Part shown: piece after piece, positions 47,539 to 60,700 of the stretch
Numbering within the stretch: the stretch's first letter is position 1
Layout: each line of letters begins with the position of its first letter
Source of the DNA: Bugula neritina
Taxonomy: Eukaryota > Bryozoa > Gymnolaemata > Cheilostomatida > Bugulidae
Length of the DNA stretch: 64,000 nucleotides
Direction of reading: 5' to 3'
Assembly (NCBI GenBank): GCA_964035545.1
Contig: OZ037771.1
Span: 868,001-932,000 of the forward strand
The notes under the pieces: model-generated
Databases searched by the model: none
What the model saw: the letters and a program-made list of their open reading frames with translations, nothing else
Told to the model about the DNA's origin: nothing
Position numbers and translations under genes: made by a program

Positions 47539-47546
47539 GTTGTAGC
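47539..47546 (+). repeat. hAT target-site duplication, right copy
   Basis: GTTGTAGC directly follows the right inverted repeat and matches 45770-45777 exactly. Confidence 0.85.
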
Positions 47547-47889
47547 CCATCAGCTATCACTATAATATAGTAATATTAAAGAATCATATTACTTAATTTC
47601 TAAGTTGCTCAGCTATTGTTGAGCGACATAGTAAATGGCTGAGCCACGGCTTTGCTGCTCATCTTGTGAAACACTTTATTTTAAGGAATGTAGAGCAACA
47701 TGGAGGTCAAAGAAGAGGCAAGTCCTTCCTAATGTTTACTAACTGTATTTTAACAGCAGCTACAGGATTACAGAAACTATTAATCCCAGTTTCAACACAG
47801 AAGGCTTAATAATAGGCATGAGTTTAAATTATTCCATTAAACTAAAACATCCTAGCTCTACAAGAATGGCTCTTAGAATAGTTTCACCT

Positions 47890-48305
47890 GTATGTGCATG
47901 TCACTTGCATGTACATGTCACCTGCATGTACATGTCACTTGTATGTACATGTCACTTGTATGTACATGTCACTTGTATGTACATTCCACTTGTGTGTGTA
48001 TGTCACCTGTATGTACATGTCACTTGTATGTACATGTCACTTGTATGTGCATGTCACTTGTATGTACATTCCACTTGTGTGTGTATGTCACCTGTATGTA
48101 CATGCCACTTGTATATGCATGTCACTTGCATGTACATGTCACTTGTATATGCATGTCACTTGTATGTACATGTCACTTGTATGTACATGTCACTTGTATG
48201 TACATGTCACTTGTATGTACATGTCACTTGTATGTACATGTTACTTGTATGTATATGTCACCTGTATGTACATGCCACTTGTATGTACATGTACATGTAC
48301 ATGTC
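47890..48305. repeat. 18-base minisatellite upstream of IAP-D
   Basis: About 23 copies of CACTTGTATGTACATGT with variants. Open in all three forward frames, not a gene. Confidence 0.92.
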
Positions 48306-49429
48306 ATTTGGTGACAGATGCTAATACAAAACTACAAAATAAAGTTTTATACCTTATTGTTTATATTTGCTACAGCTGGTTCTCATAGTTATATTTGATC
48401 AGCAGTATATATATATAGCAGATCTGATCTAAAACATTACCATTGTCTTTACTCTTTTCAGTTTCAATTTTGTTTATGTGTTGCCTAGCAACTAAACAGA
48501 CTTGACTCAAGATGTTCACTATATTATAATGTTTATTGAACAACTATTAGATTAATAAATTTTTAGATATTCCTGTGTCTAAAAGTTATTGAATAATAGT
48601 CTGTTTATGAGTCAGCACAGAAGAAAGCTTTGATGATGTGTTAATGGTCAACTTATAAAAGTATAACTTGTAACATTTAACAGCTGGGTTTTCATTGCTT
48701 AGCAGAATAGATGCTCGTATAGATGAATTTGTGGTTGAGTTTTGCTTAAACTTATGGGTGTGGTTTCACTCTATGCAAGTGTATAAGAATCTTTAAATAT
48801 TATATAACACAGAAAGTTCCTCCTATAGTTTGACTGTTAGCTGATGAAGAACAGTAAGCCTAGGGATGTAGCACTAAAATAAAGAAATTGGGCTCGCTGA
48901 ATAACTACCAGCCAATTAGGTGACGAAGACAGAGACGATTCGCAATTGCGTTGAAAATGCAGAGCGACAAGTGCACAGTGAACACCTTTGCTACTTGTGA
49001 TTTCAATTTTCGCATGCGAAAATACGCGCCGTGTGGCCCTAGGCTAATTATAAATCAATACAGCTCATTGGGAATCCCCGTGCCTAATAGGTGTTGTGAA
49101 AACCAATAATTTAGGCAGTTTTTATTTACCTCAGTTACTTATATGCTCAAATAAACTAGCATATAGTCAAACTACTAGTATTCATTTAGTGACTCACTGA
49201 TCACAGTTCAACTCATCAAAGGTGAGTCAGACTGACTGGTATACAATTATTAGGTATGTGAAACAGTTTATTTGGCAATGTTTTATAATAACTTTATTTT
49301 TGTGTTTGATTAAACTTTATAAGTTTTAGTTTTTAAAAGTGCAAATGTATGTTGATCCTTTGTAGAACTGATAAAATTTCATATAGATTGCATATTCTGA
49401 AAGCTACATGTGCAAGTAATTGGCAATCT

Positions 49430-49640
49430 AACTCTAGTATAGTATAGTAATAGTATATAACTCTAGTATAGTATAGTAATAGTATATAACTCTAGTATAG
49501 TATAGTAATAGTATATAACTCTAGTATAGTATAGTAATAGTATATAACTCTGGTATAGTGTAGTAATAGTATATAACTCTAGTATAGTATAGTAATAGTA
49601 TATAACTCTAGTATAGTGTAGTAATAGTATATAACTCTAG
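49430..49640. repeat. 30-base minisatellite upstream of IAP-D start
   Basis: About seven copies of a unit containing AACTCTAGTATAGTATAGTA and ATAGTATAT. Confidence 0.9.
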
Positions 49641-49762
49641 CATAGTAAATACTTCAATAGTATCACTGAGTAGCATGTTTGAACTGGTAGTTCAGTCTAA
49701 CTCTAGTAGTAGCTACTATAATAGTATCACTGTGTTTTTACAGATTGCACCCAACTAATACA

Positions 49763-52700
49763 ATGAATAGTGAGAGTGAAGAAGAAGAAGGTATAAATAC
49801 ATACTTTTGTATGATTAGTTATGATAACATATATTACGTTGTATAGTTATGATAACATATATTACGTTATATAGTTATGATAACATATATTACGTTGTAT
49901 AGTTATGATAACATATATTACGTTGTATAGTTATGATAACATATATTACGTTGTATAGTTGTGATAACATATATTACGTTATATAGTTGTGATAACATAT
50001 ATTACGTTGTATAGTTGTGACAACATGTATTACTATTTTTCCTGGCAGAGCTTTAAAATAAAAATAAAAATATCTTCTAAAAGTTTGATTTTTTTAAAAA
50101 GTGAATATTTTTCAGTTATTCGTGTATTTTCTACATGAGATTTCAGCATCAAATCGGAACTATTTAACAGTTTTGCTGCTAAACTTAAAAATTATCTCTC
50201 TCTTCTTATTTCAGCAGTTCTTGGTTTTACAGTTGCACAATGAAATATGTTTTAATAGCTTTAACATTTAAATGTAATGTACTTTACAATACTAGGTGTT
50301 ACTTTGCGATGCTACGTATACTCTCAATAGCTTGGAGCGGTTGCTTTAACATGCAGTCATTTATATTCTACATCAGCAGATATGAGGGTGGAGGCTAACA
50401 GGTTCCAGACTCTGCGAAGGTTGAAGACAGGCCAAGGTGGAGATTATTTTCCCGAGGAGTCGTGTCACATGTTTGCATCTAGGGGTCTGCATGTAAACAG
50501 AGGTAAGTTTTTAATAACTCCAGCGCCATGTTAGAACCGGAGTTGGTAAATAATTTTAGCAAATTTAGCTAATTCATGAATTCAAATGTTCTACTAAATT
50601 GATGGAATTTTGTTCAACATTTAGACCACACTATTTCTATTATATCTACTGGACGTCACATATTCTCTACTGGTAAGTTACAGATGTTGATAGGATACAA
50701 TCTTCCGCTGTTATGACAATAAACACCTACTAATAAATGACCATACTAGTAATTGTCTTCTCTCTGTACGAATACTTTATTATATTACCCACAATACTTG
50801 TCTTGTTCTCTCTCTTCTTCTTTGTAACTAAAATACAGCAGTCTTGTCAACTACAACTCTACTAATTTACCCCAATATTTAACACAAATCAGATGGCACC
50901 AGTCTCCAACTCATTAACAGATCTATTCTTGCTAGATTATTATAGGTTACCTGACAGGTGTTCTCATATTAAATGACATGTCATATTAAACCAATCTATA
51001 CTCTATCATACCTGATTGTCCCTGCTATTTTCTCATAGCCTGTGTTCATCAACTCATATCCCCAGTGTTCTTTTATTATAAAGATTGTAGTATTATGAGT
51101 TTCCACTATACATTTGGAAGTATATCAAGAACACTGAATTAAAAAGCCATAGTTCAATGATAATGAGTATTTTTAACTACTGCATAGCCTGTGTTCTAGA
51201 CAAAGAGCTGGCCTGTGCCTTCTGCAACTTTACTATTAACAATCTTGACTCTAAAGTTCCAAATGAGAAAGAGCTCTTTTCAGATCATTTTGAATGGCAA
51301 AAGATGAACGGTGAAACATGCTCCTTTCTTACCAGTAACTGATCATGCAAAATATTTTGTAAGTCGTATAATTATTTTATTGTATAGCTTATTTTACATA
51401 TCAATTGGAAGTTATAAAGCTCATTTTTTCCTTTCACACAACGATGTTTAGGCCGGGGAGATGAGACAAATCAAAGGAATGTAGCTGACATGACAAATGA
51501 TTTCAACTGGTCGAATGATTTGTTTACAGCAAAAAGCAGGGACAACAACTCCTCTTTCCAGGAGCCTGTGGTGACACGGAATACTCCTGAGGTGAGTTCT
51601 ATAAATAGAACATGGGTAGAGCTGATATCATCCTCTGTGAAGAAATCCCTCAGATACTTTGACCTGAAGCTGTTGTGTCAGGAAATAGTAGTATGAGATG
51701 CACTTTGCTTGTTTACTGACTAGTCAAGGTCAAATTTCAAGGTCAGATGTCAAGGTCAAGATGCTGTTGGCTTATCTCTCTTGCTATCTTTGCTGCCTCA
51801 TACATTCAATGTGCTTAGTAGTATGACATGCATGTGACATGCATGTGACATGTGACATATGGAATGTATGTGACATTTGTAACAGGCATGTGACACATGA
51901 TATGTGACATATAACACATGTGTGACATGCATGTGACAGGCATGCTGAATGTACTCTGCAGGTTATAGAGAAGTTTCTTGAATGCTGGAATTATCCCACC
52001 GTTGAGAGAGCACTCAGAGCTGGGCTAAAACCTGCAGAAGTCAGGAAATATTTGTTCCATCAGATCAAGGTAACATGACAAATGGCGTTATGTGTTTGAT
52101 CAGGTCAAGGTAACGTTACGTGTTTGATCAGATCAAGGTAACGTTTTGTGTTTGATCAGATCAAGGTAATGTTATATATCATATTATAAGTGTTACCAAC
52201 AGTTTCATTAGCCATGGGTTATAATATAACCAGTGTATACCATTTGATAGCCAGTAAAAGAAATTGCATATAATCTCTTTGTTTTTTATATACTCTACAT
52301 ATATACTATAAAATCTACTCTATAATAGATTCTACAAAATGCTATATAATTTATCATACTTACATATACTACATTTGTGAGAAAGTGAACTATAAGACAT
52401 CTTGTATATGTATATGCTTGTAGACAGTCCTGCTTATATATTACAGAGTCTTACTTGTATTACAGAGTCTTACTTATGTTACAGAGTCTTACTTGTGTTA
52501 CAGAGTCTTACTTGTATTACAGAGTCTTACTTATGTTGCAGAGTCTTACTTGTATTACAGAGTCTTACTTATGTTACAGAGTCTTACTTGTGTTACAGAG
52601 TCTTACTTGTATTACAGAGTGGCAAACCGATAGCTAAGTATGTTTCTGAGATCTTCACTGCAATCCCGTTCAAGCACTCAGAGGTTGAAAACCCGGCGTC

Positions 52701-53231
52701 AGTAGAAGCTGCGAGACGCCAGAGAGAAGCTGCGAGACGCCAGAGAGAGGCTGAAGCCAGAGCATCTAGAGAGATCAAGGAATGTCTGCTCTGTAAAATA
52801 TGTAAACATGCGATGGTTGAGACGGCTTACCTCCCTTGCACACACATGGGTAGAGTACTATTGTTAGCCTAGGGTACCCTGTGGCCTGTAGCCTGTGGCA
52901 TTATGAGCTTTACCCTGTAGCGCTATATGTTTCACTCTACAGTCTATATTACTATATGTTTCATTCTACAGTCTATATTACTATATGTTTCACTCTACAG
53001 TCTATATTACTATAATATGTTTTACCATGTGTTATGCTAAGCTGTATCAATACGCTAAATGTTGTCAACAGAAACTCTTTGCTTGCTCCTTGTTTCTCAG
53101 CTATATCTGTCTACCTTTCAGTTGCATGCAGGGAGTGCAAGAACTCATTAGATGGCAGATCTTGCCCAATCTGCAGAGTAGAGATCACAGGGTGGTTTTC
53201 TGTGCAGTTTTCTCCCTCCAGGATTGACTAG
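49763..53231 (+). CDS. IAP-D: single-BIR, UBA-like, RING inhibitor of apoptosis protein
   Basis: Seven coding exons, 291 aa: 49763-49790, 50380-50502, 51200-51334, 51452-51591, 51962-52069, 52618-52849, 53122-53231. Phases agree. The start MNSESEEEE is short and acidic. The BIR spans exons 2-3 (NRFQTLRRLKTG, FASRGLHVN, CAFC, then H and C with longer spacing than usual). Exon 5 is UBA-like (PTVERALRAGLKPAEVRKYL). Exon 6 adds a charged helix with a duplicated AARRQRE unit and the first half of a RING (CKIC, PCTH). Exon 7 ends it (CREC, CPIC) and adds a tail of about 16 residues. Its sequence is well diverged from A-C, so it is an older paralogue. The smallest, probably ligase-competent member. 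AATAAA at 53563 follows. Confidence 0.82.
49812..50035. repeat. 28-base minisatellite in IAP-D intron 1
   Basis: About eight copies of a unit containing AGTTATGATAACATATATTA and CGTTGTAT, close to the exon 1 donor. Confidence 0.9.
51825..51950. repeat. Degenerate GTGACATGCAT repeat in IAP-D intron 4
   Basis: Imperfect copies of GTGACATGCAT and related strings, ending close to the exon 5 acceptor. Confidence 0.75.
52052..52170. repeat. Tandem copies of the IAP-D exon 5 donor junction
   Basis: The exon end and donor CAGATCAAG|GTAACATG is repeated three more times in the intron (CAGGTCAAGGTAACG, CAGATCAAGGTAACG, CAGATCAAGGTAATG), separated by TGTGTTTGAT spacers. Each copy includes the last exonic bases. 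Confidence 0.9.
52443..52620. repeat. 19-base array of copies of the IAP-D exon 6 acceptor
   Basis: Nine copies of TTACAGAGTCTTACTTGTA-type units. The real acceptor is TATTACAG|AGTGGC, so each unit duplicates the acceptor and the first exonic bases (ACAG|AGT). Confidence 0.9.
52618..52849 (+). other. IAP-D exon 6: charged helix and first half of RING
   Basis: The exon encodes a stretch in which EAARRQR occurs twice in succession, from a 21-base tandem duplication (GAAGCTGCGAGACGCCAGAGA type), followed by EAEARASREIKE. This predicts a short coiled coil or charged helix leading into the RING ligands CKIC and PCTH. Its acceptor is preceded by an array of copies of the same acceptor (52443-52617). 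Confidence 0.75.
52905..53015. repeat. About 35-base tandem repeat in IAP-D intron 6
   Basis: Three copies of a unit containing CTATATTACTATATGTTTCA and CTCTACAGT. Confidence 0.85.
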
Positions 53232-54772
53232 TTTAGTATAGCATGCAGTGGCCTCTGCAGCACACCAAAACCTCCCCACAAGTTATTGTAGCAATTACCA
53301 GTGTCTCACTATATCTGTGACTCTTTGATATCTACAGCATGCACAGGGTTTGTAGTTTGGTGTTGGAGTGTAGAGCTCAGTGTTACTGTGGCAAGTAATC
53401 ATTATAGACTTGGCTGTAGGTATCTAGGTGATCAGAGATTTGGAGAGGCACTGAGTCTAACTAGTTTTTTGGTTACTATAACATGTTTCACTGCTTTTAG
53501 GGAGGTTTTCCTTATACAAAGTGCATTTTCTTTTTCCCATATTTACACATAGAAAGATAAAGAATAAACTGTAATCAATAAGTTGCTGAATATGCGGAAT
53601 TTAAGCCTGCTATATATATATTATTTAGCTAAACAGCTATTGAACTAGCTTGTTGGCATTTTAACCTTTTAATGACCTTGGTAATTGCTAAACAAGCTGA
53701 TTGAAGGGAACAATGCAAATACCACTTTGTTATTTGGATACGCGAGGCTACTGCATCAATACTAAAGAGAAGGTAGGCCTGCCAAGGGACATACAGTCTA
53801 TACAGTGTAAACTCAATGACTTGAGTAACTTCTGTCATATAGAAGTTGCATAATGAAAAGTTTTCACAGCTGATTGTGTGGTCTTTTGGCATCCTTACAT
53901 TCTGTGATGAATAGAATTCTGTACTAAATAGCTTTAGGAGTTGGTGTAGGTTTTTATGTTTAAAAAACTCCTCCTATTGAATCTTTAATGGGTTCTAACA
54001 TTGCTCTTTAAATTAGCCCTTTCTGCTATTAATTTTCATTTTCAGTGTTTAATTTTTCTGTTGGTGTGTCAATTTCATTTGCTTTCATGTCTCTCATATT
54101 TATTTAAATTAAAGCACAATGATATTAATAAATGCATGTTCACTTTTTGAGTACTAATAAATAAATATTGCTTTCAACTTCTGGTGTGGATTTTATCTGG
54201 TTTAACAAAGAAAGCTATTCATTGCCATTTCTAGGGATGGCTATCCTATAGCTATCCTATAGCTATAGTATAGCTATCCTATAGCTATCCTATAACTATA
54301 CTATAGCTATCCTATAACTATACTATAGCTATGTTATAGCAATTTCTTTTGAAACAAGAGGATTTGTGTATAATTACAGTAAACAGATATTTTATAAATT
54401 TACCAACTCAAAGGCAAACAATTCAAAAGTTGTGCTCTCTTGTTGTGATACATTGCTGCTGAATAGTTGTACTGCCTGGTCATAATTCTTAATAGATATA
54501 GTAAGTAGGTAAAAGTGCTTTCTCACTTTATCTGATGCTTGGCAATGGCCTACCAAAATCATATCTGTTTACTTCTTTAATATTATCTAAATTTTGGAAT
54601 ATGCAACAAATTATAGTTGCAGTTACAACACATGAGCAGTGTGAGTGGCTAGTTTATTACATAGAGTAAGACGTAAGTAACACCTCAAGGCTTTGTGTTT
54701 CACGTAATGTCTAAATACATCAGATTTCAAAAAAGTAGTTCTCTTGCTAAGCAGTTGCAATATTTTACAATC
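53232..54772. other. Region between IAP-D and CATSPERB
   Basis: This is the IAP-D 3' UTR (AATAAA at 53563), then AT-rich sequence with a short CTATAGCTATCC minisatellite at 54235-54340. I see no exon. The CATSPERB promoter should lie in the last kilobase, but no specific element was identified. Confidence 0.4.
54235..54340. repeat. CTATCCTATAGCTA repeat upstream of CATSPERB
   Basis: About seven imperfect copies of a 10-15 base unit built from CTATCCTATAGCTAT. Confidence 0.82.
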
Positions 54773-57700
54773 ATGTGGAGTTTAATGAGAATATTTTTAC
54801 TGCATGTTACTGTGATGGCTAGAACGAAGGCATCATATGGCAAAGATGTAATATTCAGATGCCATGGAGATTATGAGTTAACTGAAAACATTGTTAGTCG
54901 GAATGAGAGTATAACTACAATCATTTATATCCCAGCTGGGAATGAAATTGATAACTCTTCTTTCAACGTAACCTGCCTTCTGGTGAACACGAAAGGTGAG
55001 TCTGGATTTCTTTATTTTCTTTGCTTTTTCTTTGCTTTCTGTAAAAACATTACCTTATATTTTCAACATAAATGCTATTAAAGTTGTATTCTTAAGTTTC
55101 TGCTTTATATTACTTTTATTTGCTATTTTTACTTGCTATAAATACACAGCCTAGACATAGCATAAAATGTTGGAAAATTGCTGATCTGTGGAATGCTGTG
55201 GTGAGATTTCATTGTTTGGTCTTTGTGAAGAGAGAATCTATAGAATATATTGGTACAATGTGTGTATATATATAATATGTATACATTGTGCCAATAAACA
55301 GTCTTGAATGTATGTGAATATAATATGTGCACTTCCTTAGGACTGTAACTGCATTAGATTTGTGTGATTTTAGATACGAGTACAGCAGCAGAAGATTTGG
55401 AGTTTAGTTCTCTGCATATCACTAATGTTGCTCACACACTACTCTTTAGAATATCTAACAGCACCTGGCACAAGACGCTAATCATACCTCCACAAGACGA
55501 GGAGGGCGTGTGGAGGAGGTCAATAGATATATCAGAGTTCTCTATGCTAGGCGGTGCCAGTGGCTCAAATTTACTGGAGGAGTTCCTATTTACGGTTGAG
55601 TTGGATAATGGGTTGCACACATCTTACGGGTCTCTGATGATATACGGCAGACAGGTGAGATATAGACTAAGAGTTCTCCAAGAACAATCAGAAGCAGGTG
55701 CTACTACATACTGAAAACTTGAACTCATCGTAAACAAGTATCTCAACCCCGTGCTCAATAAACAATTGATCCTCTTGCAGCCATATCCTGATTACAGCCG
55801 ATGAAAAACAGGAATTCATTTTTTATTTACAGCCGCTGACTCATTGGATGTTAGGTTCAAAGGTCACGGTGCCTATGTCAGACGTACTCTCTGGTAGGTC
55901 TGTCAGCGATCTACTAAGTAAAGCCTCGCCATGTTCCGGAAGCATCTGGGTGACCTCTCCCGTTATGGTCGGTGACGTCTACCTAGGCGTGACCTTCCGC
56001 TCGTTCACAGAGAAAGAACTCATGTGGTACAGACTGACAGACTCTTTGCTTCAGGTAATGTAGTTCACAGGAAATGCTGCTGCCTGTGACTAAACCTCTA
56101 GCATGGGATATTATATTGTTGCAGTTTAGTTTATGTTTACAACCGGCAACCATACCATTGTACTAGCTACGATTAGAGCTACAGGCTCTAGTACATAGAG
56201 TAGGGGTGTGGCATATGTGTTAATCATGCAAAGGATGAAGCAGAATTGTATTATAGTTCTAAAATCATCTCTGTATACAATTGAATGAAACAGATTTTGG
56301 ACTAATTATTCAAATGACTATGTAACATGTGTAGGCCACCCCTTATTTCTGGTTAGAAGGTAATTTCTTCAAAAGTTTTACAATTATCTATGTCTGATGG
56401 TTGAAACAATATAGTGGTGTCCCTGATAACCGTATTATGTTTAAATACTCTGTTTAATCTGCTATATTTTTGTGATTTCACTGGTCTTTGCTTGTATAAC
56501 CTCTAGCTAACAGATCACATCTTTGCCTAGGCCTGCAGCAAAGTGACTGAGACCGACTGTGATATGTCCAGTGTGAAACTGAAGGAACTCATTCTAACCA
56601 ATTACCACGTATTTCTGGTGACTAACTTAGGCTTCTTCGTCAGCTCTGAGATGCATCTCTCTAATGAAAATATGGCGACTAAACCCCAAATAGACTGGAT
56701 AATGGGTAATATATATAATCATATTATATAGTGTTATGACAGACCTTAGAGTAATATGTATATAAAATCATATAGTGTTATAGAAGCTAAAGTTAAATCG
56801 AATCAAAAGAATTTCCTGAGCGCAACAAAACTATTTTTCATAAACCAAATACTTCAACACAATATTTGTTCATATTGAAATTTTACTAAACGCTTGCAGT
56901 TGACCCGTTCAAGAGTTTTGCGAACACGAGTGATGTTCCCAACAACGTGCTGGCAGATTACACACCAATATGCTTAGACAAGCAGAGTAGTTGCATACAC
57001 AAAGATGAGATCTACATAACATACCATATGTAAGCCCCTCTCTAGGACCTAAGGTTATGCTAGAGAAGCTCAATGATTAGTACTGTAGAGAGTTTGAATC
57101 TGTTTTATTTTATGCCATGTATGATTAATGAAACAAAATATTGGGTCGGAAAAATCAAGTTGATTTAACTTGGAGTAAATACTTCACAGGATTCAGGTTT
57201 CTAGCATTCATATTGTTTTAATGAAAGACCCCGTGACACATCTATACTTGGGTGGACAACTTTGCATTACATTGCTATGGAGATAGCATATGCATTGCCA
57301 GGGCTTCACGTCATAGCTTCAGATCCATTCGTATAGCCAAAATATTTCATTGCCATGCAATACTTTGGCTATATCTTGCCTTTAATATGCAATACCTTGA
57401 CAGTGCATGATGATGACAGTGCAATATTCACATAGTGTACTATTGTAATAGTGTAAGATTTTTATAGTGCAGTATTTTGAGATTGCAATCATTAAGAATA
57501 TTGTATAACTTTGGTGGTGATACTTTCCAAGAGCAGGCAGGACCAGCCCGGAGTGATCTGTATCGGTTCAAAGAGCTTATCCCAGTCCCATTGGAACTGC
57601 CAACTGTCTCAGTCACCCGAGCAGGCAGGGGAGATAATTCAGATCAGTGAGTTGTCTTACTATATGAGATTAACAAAAAGCTGCTTTCAGCAAAGATAGA

Positions 57701-60700
57701 GTTGTTACAAATTATTCTAACATAGAATTTGCCTGTCTGCCTTCCAAACTAAAACTTACTAAACATTATGCTAATAGAAAGTCTAGAGTCTGAGCGGGTA
57801 TGTAACAAAGAATACTGGCCTATATGCTGTGCTATACACTGAGCTCTACGCTGTGCTATACACTGAGCTCTACGCTGTGCTATACACTGAGCTCTACGCT
57901 GTGCTATACACTGAGCTCTATATTGTGCTATACACTGAGCTCTACGCTGTGCTATACACTGCACTATACAATGAGATCTATGCTGTTACAGTTCCCACTA
58001 TTCACTCGGAGTACGTCATTATCCTGCAATGGAATGAGACAACCGTGCAAGCTGCCGTGACTATTAGCCTGCCTTCCTTGAATGTAGCCATCTTCCCCAC
58101 CTACTATCTGCCCGCCAACCTTAGATTTACTCGTATGAAACTACACCCACAGGCTCTGGTTGTGTTCTTGTTTGGTGAGGAATTGTGGGCCAGCTATGAC
58201 ACAGGAGCTACATTTTATGCTATGTATCGCAGCGAGTTTAGACACGTGAGTTGAGCTTTAGAGCTTGTAGTTACTAGACTGTTTTTGCTGAATACATTGC
58301 TCTCACATAGTATAGAATTTTACAATTTTTTTTAGAAAAACTGCTCAGCTTGAATGTGTGTTTCCTATAACAGTTTCTAAGAAATGTGCAAAAAGTTGTG
58401 CAAAATTTTAAAGCTGGTATGACACTAATATGATCTTTGTACTTGCACTTATAGATTTGTATATATACAGTACATGTTCTATTCTGAAATAAAAAAAGGA
58501 AATTTTGTTCTGTATGTAAGCATTTTATTAAAAAACACTAATCATGAGATTACAACCTGGCTACAAGGTTATAGAATCTGGCTTCAGACTGACACAGAAT
58601 TGATCTCTTCTATGGTTTGCAGCCTGTTAAAGATGTCATATTCAATGCCGACAATGTTAACACCGAGCTGCTTGCGGTGGCTGGAGAAGAGAACGGAGGG
58701 TATACAGACTTGGTGTATGGGACACTAGAGTCACAGAGGATGATGCATGTGACGACCACTCAAGCCATCGCTAGCCCATTCCTTCTAATTAATAATCCTA
58801 AGCACGTCCAGATTTACAAACTAGAAAATGGTAAGTTTAGTAGGTTTAGTAGTCAGTATTTGGAGATATCAATGCTTTCTTTAATATCTTTGAAGTGAAG
58901 CATAAAATGTGGCTATTTGGTACTAAATATTACATTGGATGTGTCTTTTGCCTAGGCCCTAGTGGATTGAGCATTCTCTAGTTAAGAAACTCGGTCTACA
59001 TCTAGAATATTCTACTGTTATAGATGAATTTGGGTTGGAAAGCATTAATAACATTGAAGATGTTTTGAGTCAGAAAGTTTACTTAGATGTTAGCTTAGCT
59101 TTGGAATTCTCCTCATCTACAGAGTATACAGGTGAGTAGAAAGTATACAGGTGAGTAGAAAGTAAACAGGTGAGTACAGAGTATACAGGTGAGTAGAAGG
59201 CATACAGGTGAGTACAGAGTATACAGTTGAGTACAGAGTCTACAGGTGAGTATAGAGTCTACAGATGAGTACAGAGTCTACAGGTGAGTATAGAGTATAC
59301 AGGTGAGTAGAGAGCATACAGGTGAGTACAGAGTCTATAGGTGAGTATAGAGTCTACAGGTGAGCAAGGTTTATATTCAACTAGCAGCTTGTGTTGAAAA
59401 AAGCATCTCTTAATACATTTATACTTTATTAAGCAATTTTTCTAAAAATGCATGTTCTTAGGTAGAGTGCTATTGAATTAGTATTTAAAATAACTTGTTA
59501 ATGTTATTTTATGGTGCTCATGTCATGTGGTAAATATTTAGTCTACGAGCTGACGCAGCAGCCATCTGGCAGCCATACTCGTCTAGCGTTCTACCACGTC
59601 GGCATGGTTCTGGTGGGACAGCGAGGCGGGCAGGCCAAGATTGTTGACTTTCGCACTACAAAATATGGAGCCCAGGTGAGCTCCACCTGTGACTGTCTCT
59701 ACAATCAGTCTACATATACTATAAGATTTGTTTAAAAAAAAGAAAATACTTACTTCAAAACAGCAGTATAAAATTGTTACAGCCACATGTTACTGCAGCA
59801 TATACTAGTATAGTTGTTGTCTTTCCACAGGTAACCTTGGCGATAAATGTGCCATTTCACACTGACGCTGAGAGAGCCAATATGCTACCTTTTGATATAA
59901 AGATAGATAAAGTTGGTGATAGAGATGTGCACATAACACTTCAGCATAACGGCGCTACAGTCACATCTGACGGCTGGTTGACGGTAAATTGTCGTACCTG
60001 CTCAGTAGTCAGTTACCTCTTAGCCTGTAGACAGGTGTATCAGTCAGGTAACACATGTGACTCGCCGGGTAAGCATGCATTTGAATGGTAACACTAAGAG
60101 ACTAAAGCACTAGTAGCACCTAACGAAAGAGATCTAGTAGACTAGAAATGCAGTACTAATGTTGGTTTGTAGAGTGACGTTAACAAAACCCTGATAGTAG
60201 CTCTTCACACTGACTACCTAATAACAGAAGTTCTAAACACCAGTACGGTGGCAGCAGTGGCTGTCGATGACTTCAAGGCCGACCTAATAAACCATGGCCA
60301 CTGGAAGATAGTAGACATGTCGGCCGGAACTTGGTGGCTTGAAGAAGACAAGTGTAGACAGAGAGTAAAGGTGAGGTAGTAGGTAAATGGTGGAGCAAAC
60401 AAATTATGTTATTCTAAAAATACATTAAAACATTTTTGCACAACTTTAAAAAAATGATAATTTCTATTGAAGTTCTCACTGTAGGTAATTGTAACTAATT
60501 TATCCAGATTCATGACTGGTAACCGGCTTGACTTTCCACTACAATGTAGATTAGGCAGGACTGTGATGAAACATTCCCAGCTATAAGTACTCACCTGATA
60601 TATGTATACTGGGTATACATCAGGTATACATCAGATATATATCAGGTATATACTTTATATATGCATTTAATATATACCTGATGTATACCTGATATATCTA

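Larger units (their letters stand above)
47547..49762. other. Region upstream of IAP-D
   Basis: This contains the minisatellites at 47890-48305 and 49430-49640 and a 16-base perfect palindrome TTTTCGCATGCGAAAA at 49007-49022 in a locally GC-richer stretch (48890-49080). No coding exon is supported. The promoter or 5' UTR of IAP-D should lie in the second half, since an acceptor-like TTTTTACAG lies at 49743, just before its first coding exon. Confidence 0.4.

Noticed and set aside
47818-48388. Three overlapping Cys/His/Met/Val-rich reading frames
   Set aside because: These are frames of an 18-base repeat with no splice or domain support.
58957-58981. CATSPERB exon 9 acceptor at the first CCTAG
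   Set aside because: After exon 8 ends in phase 1, this acceptor and the next one reach a stop within a few codons. Only the TCTCTAG at 58981 keeps the frame.
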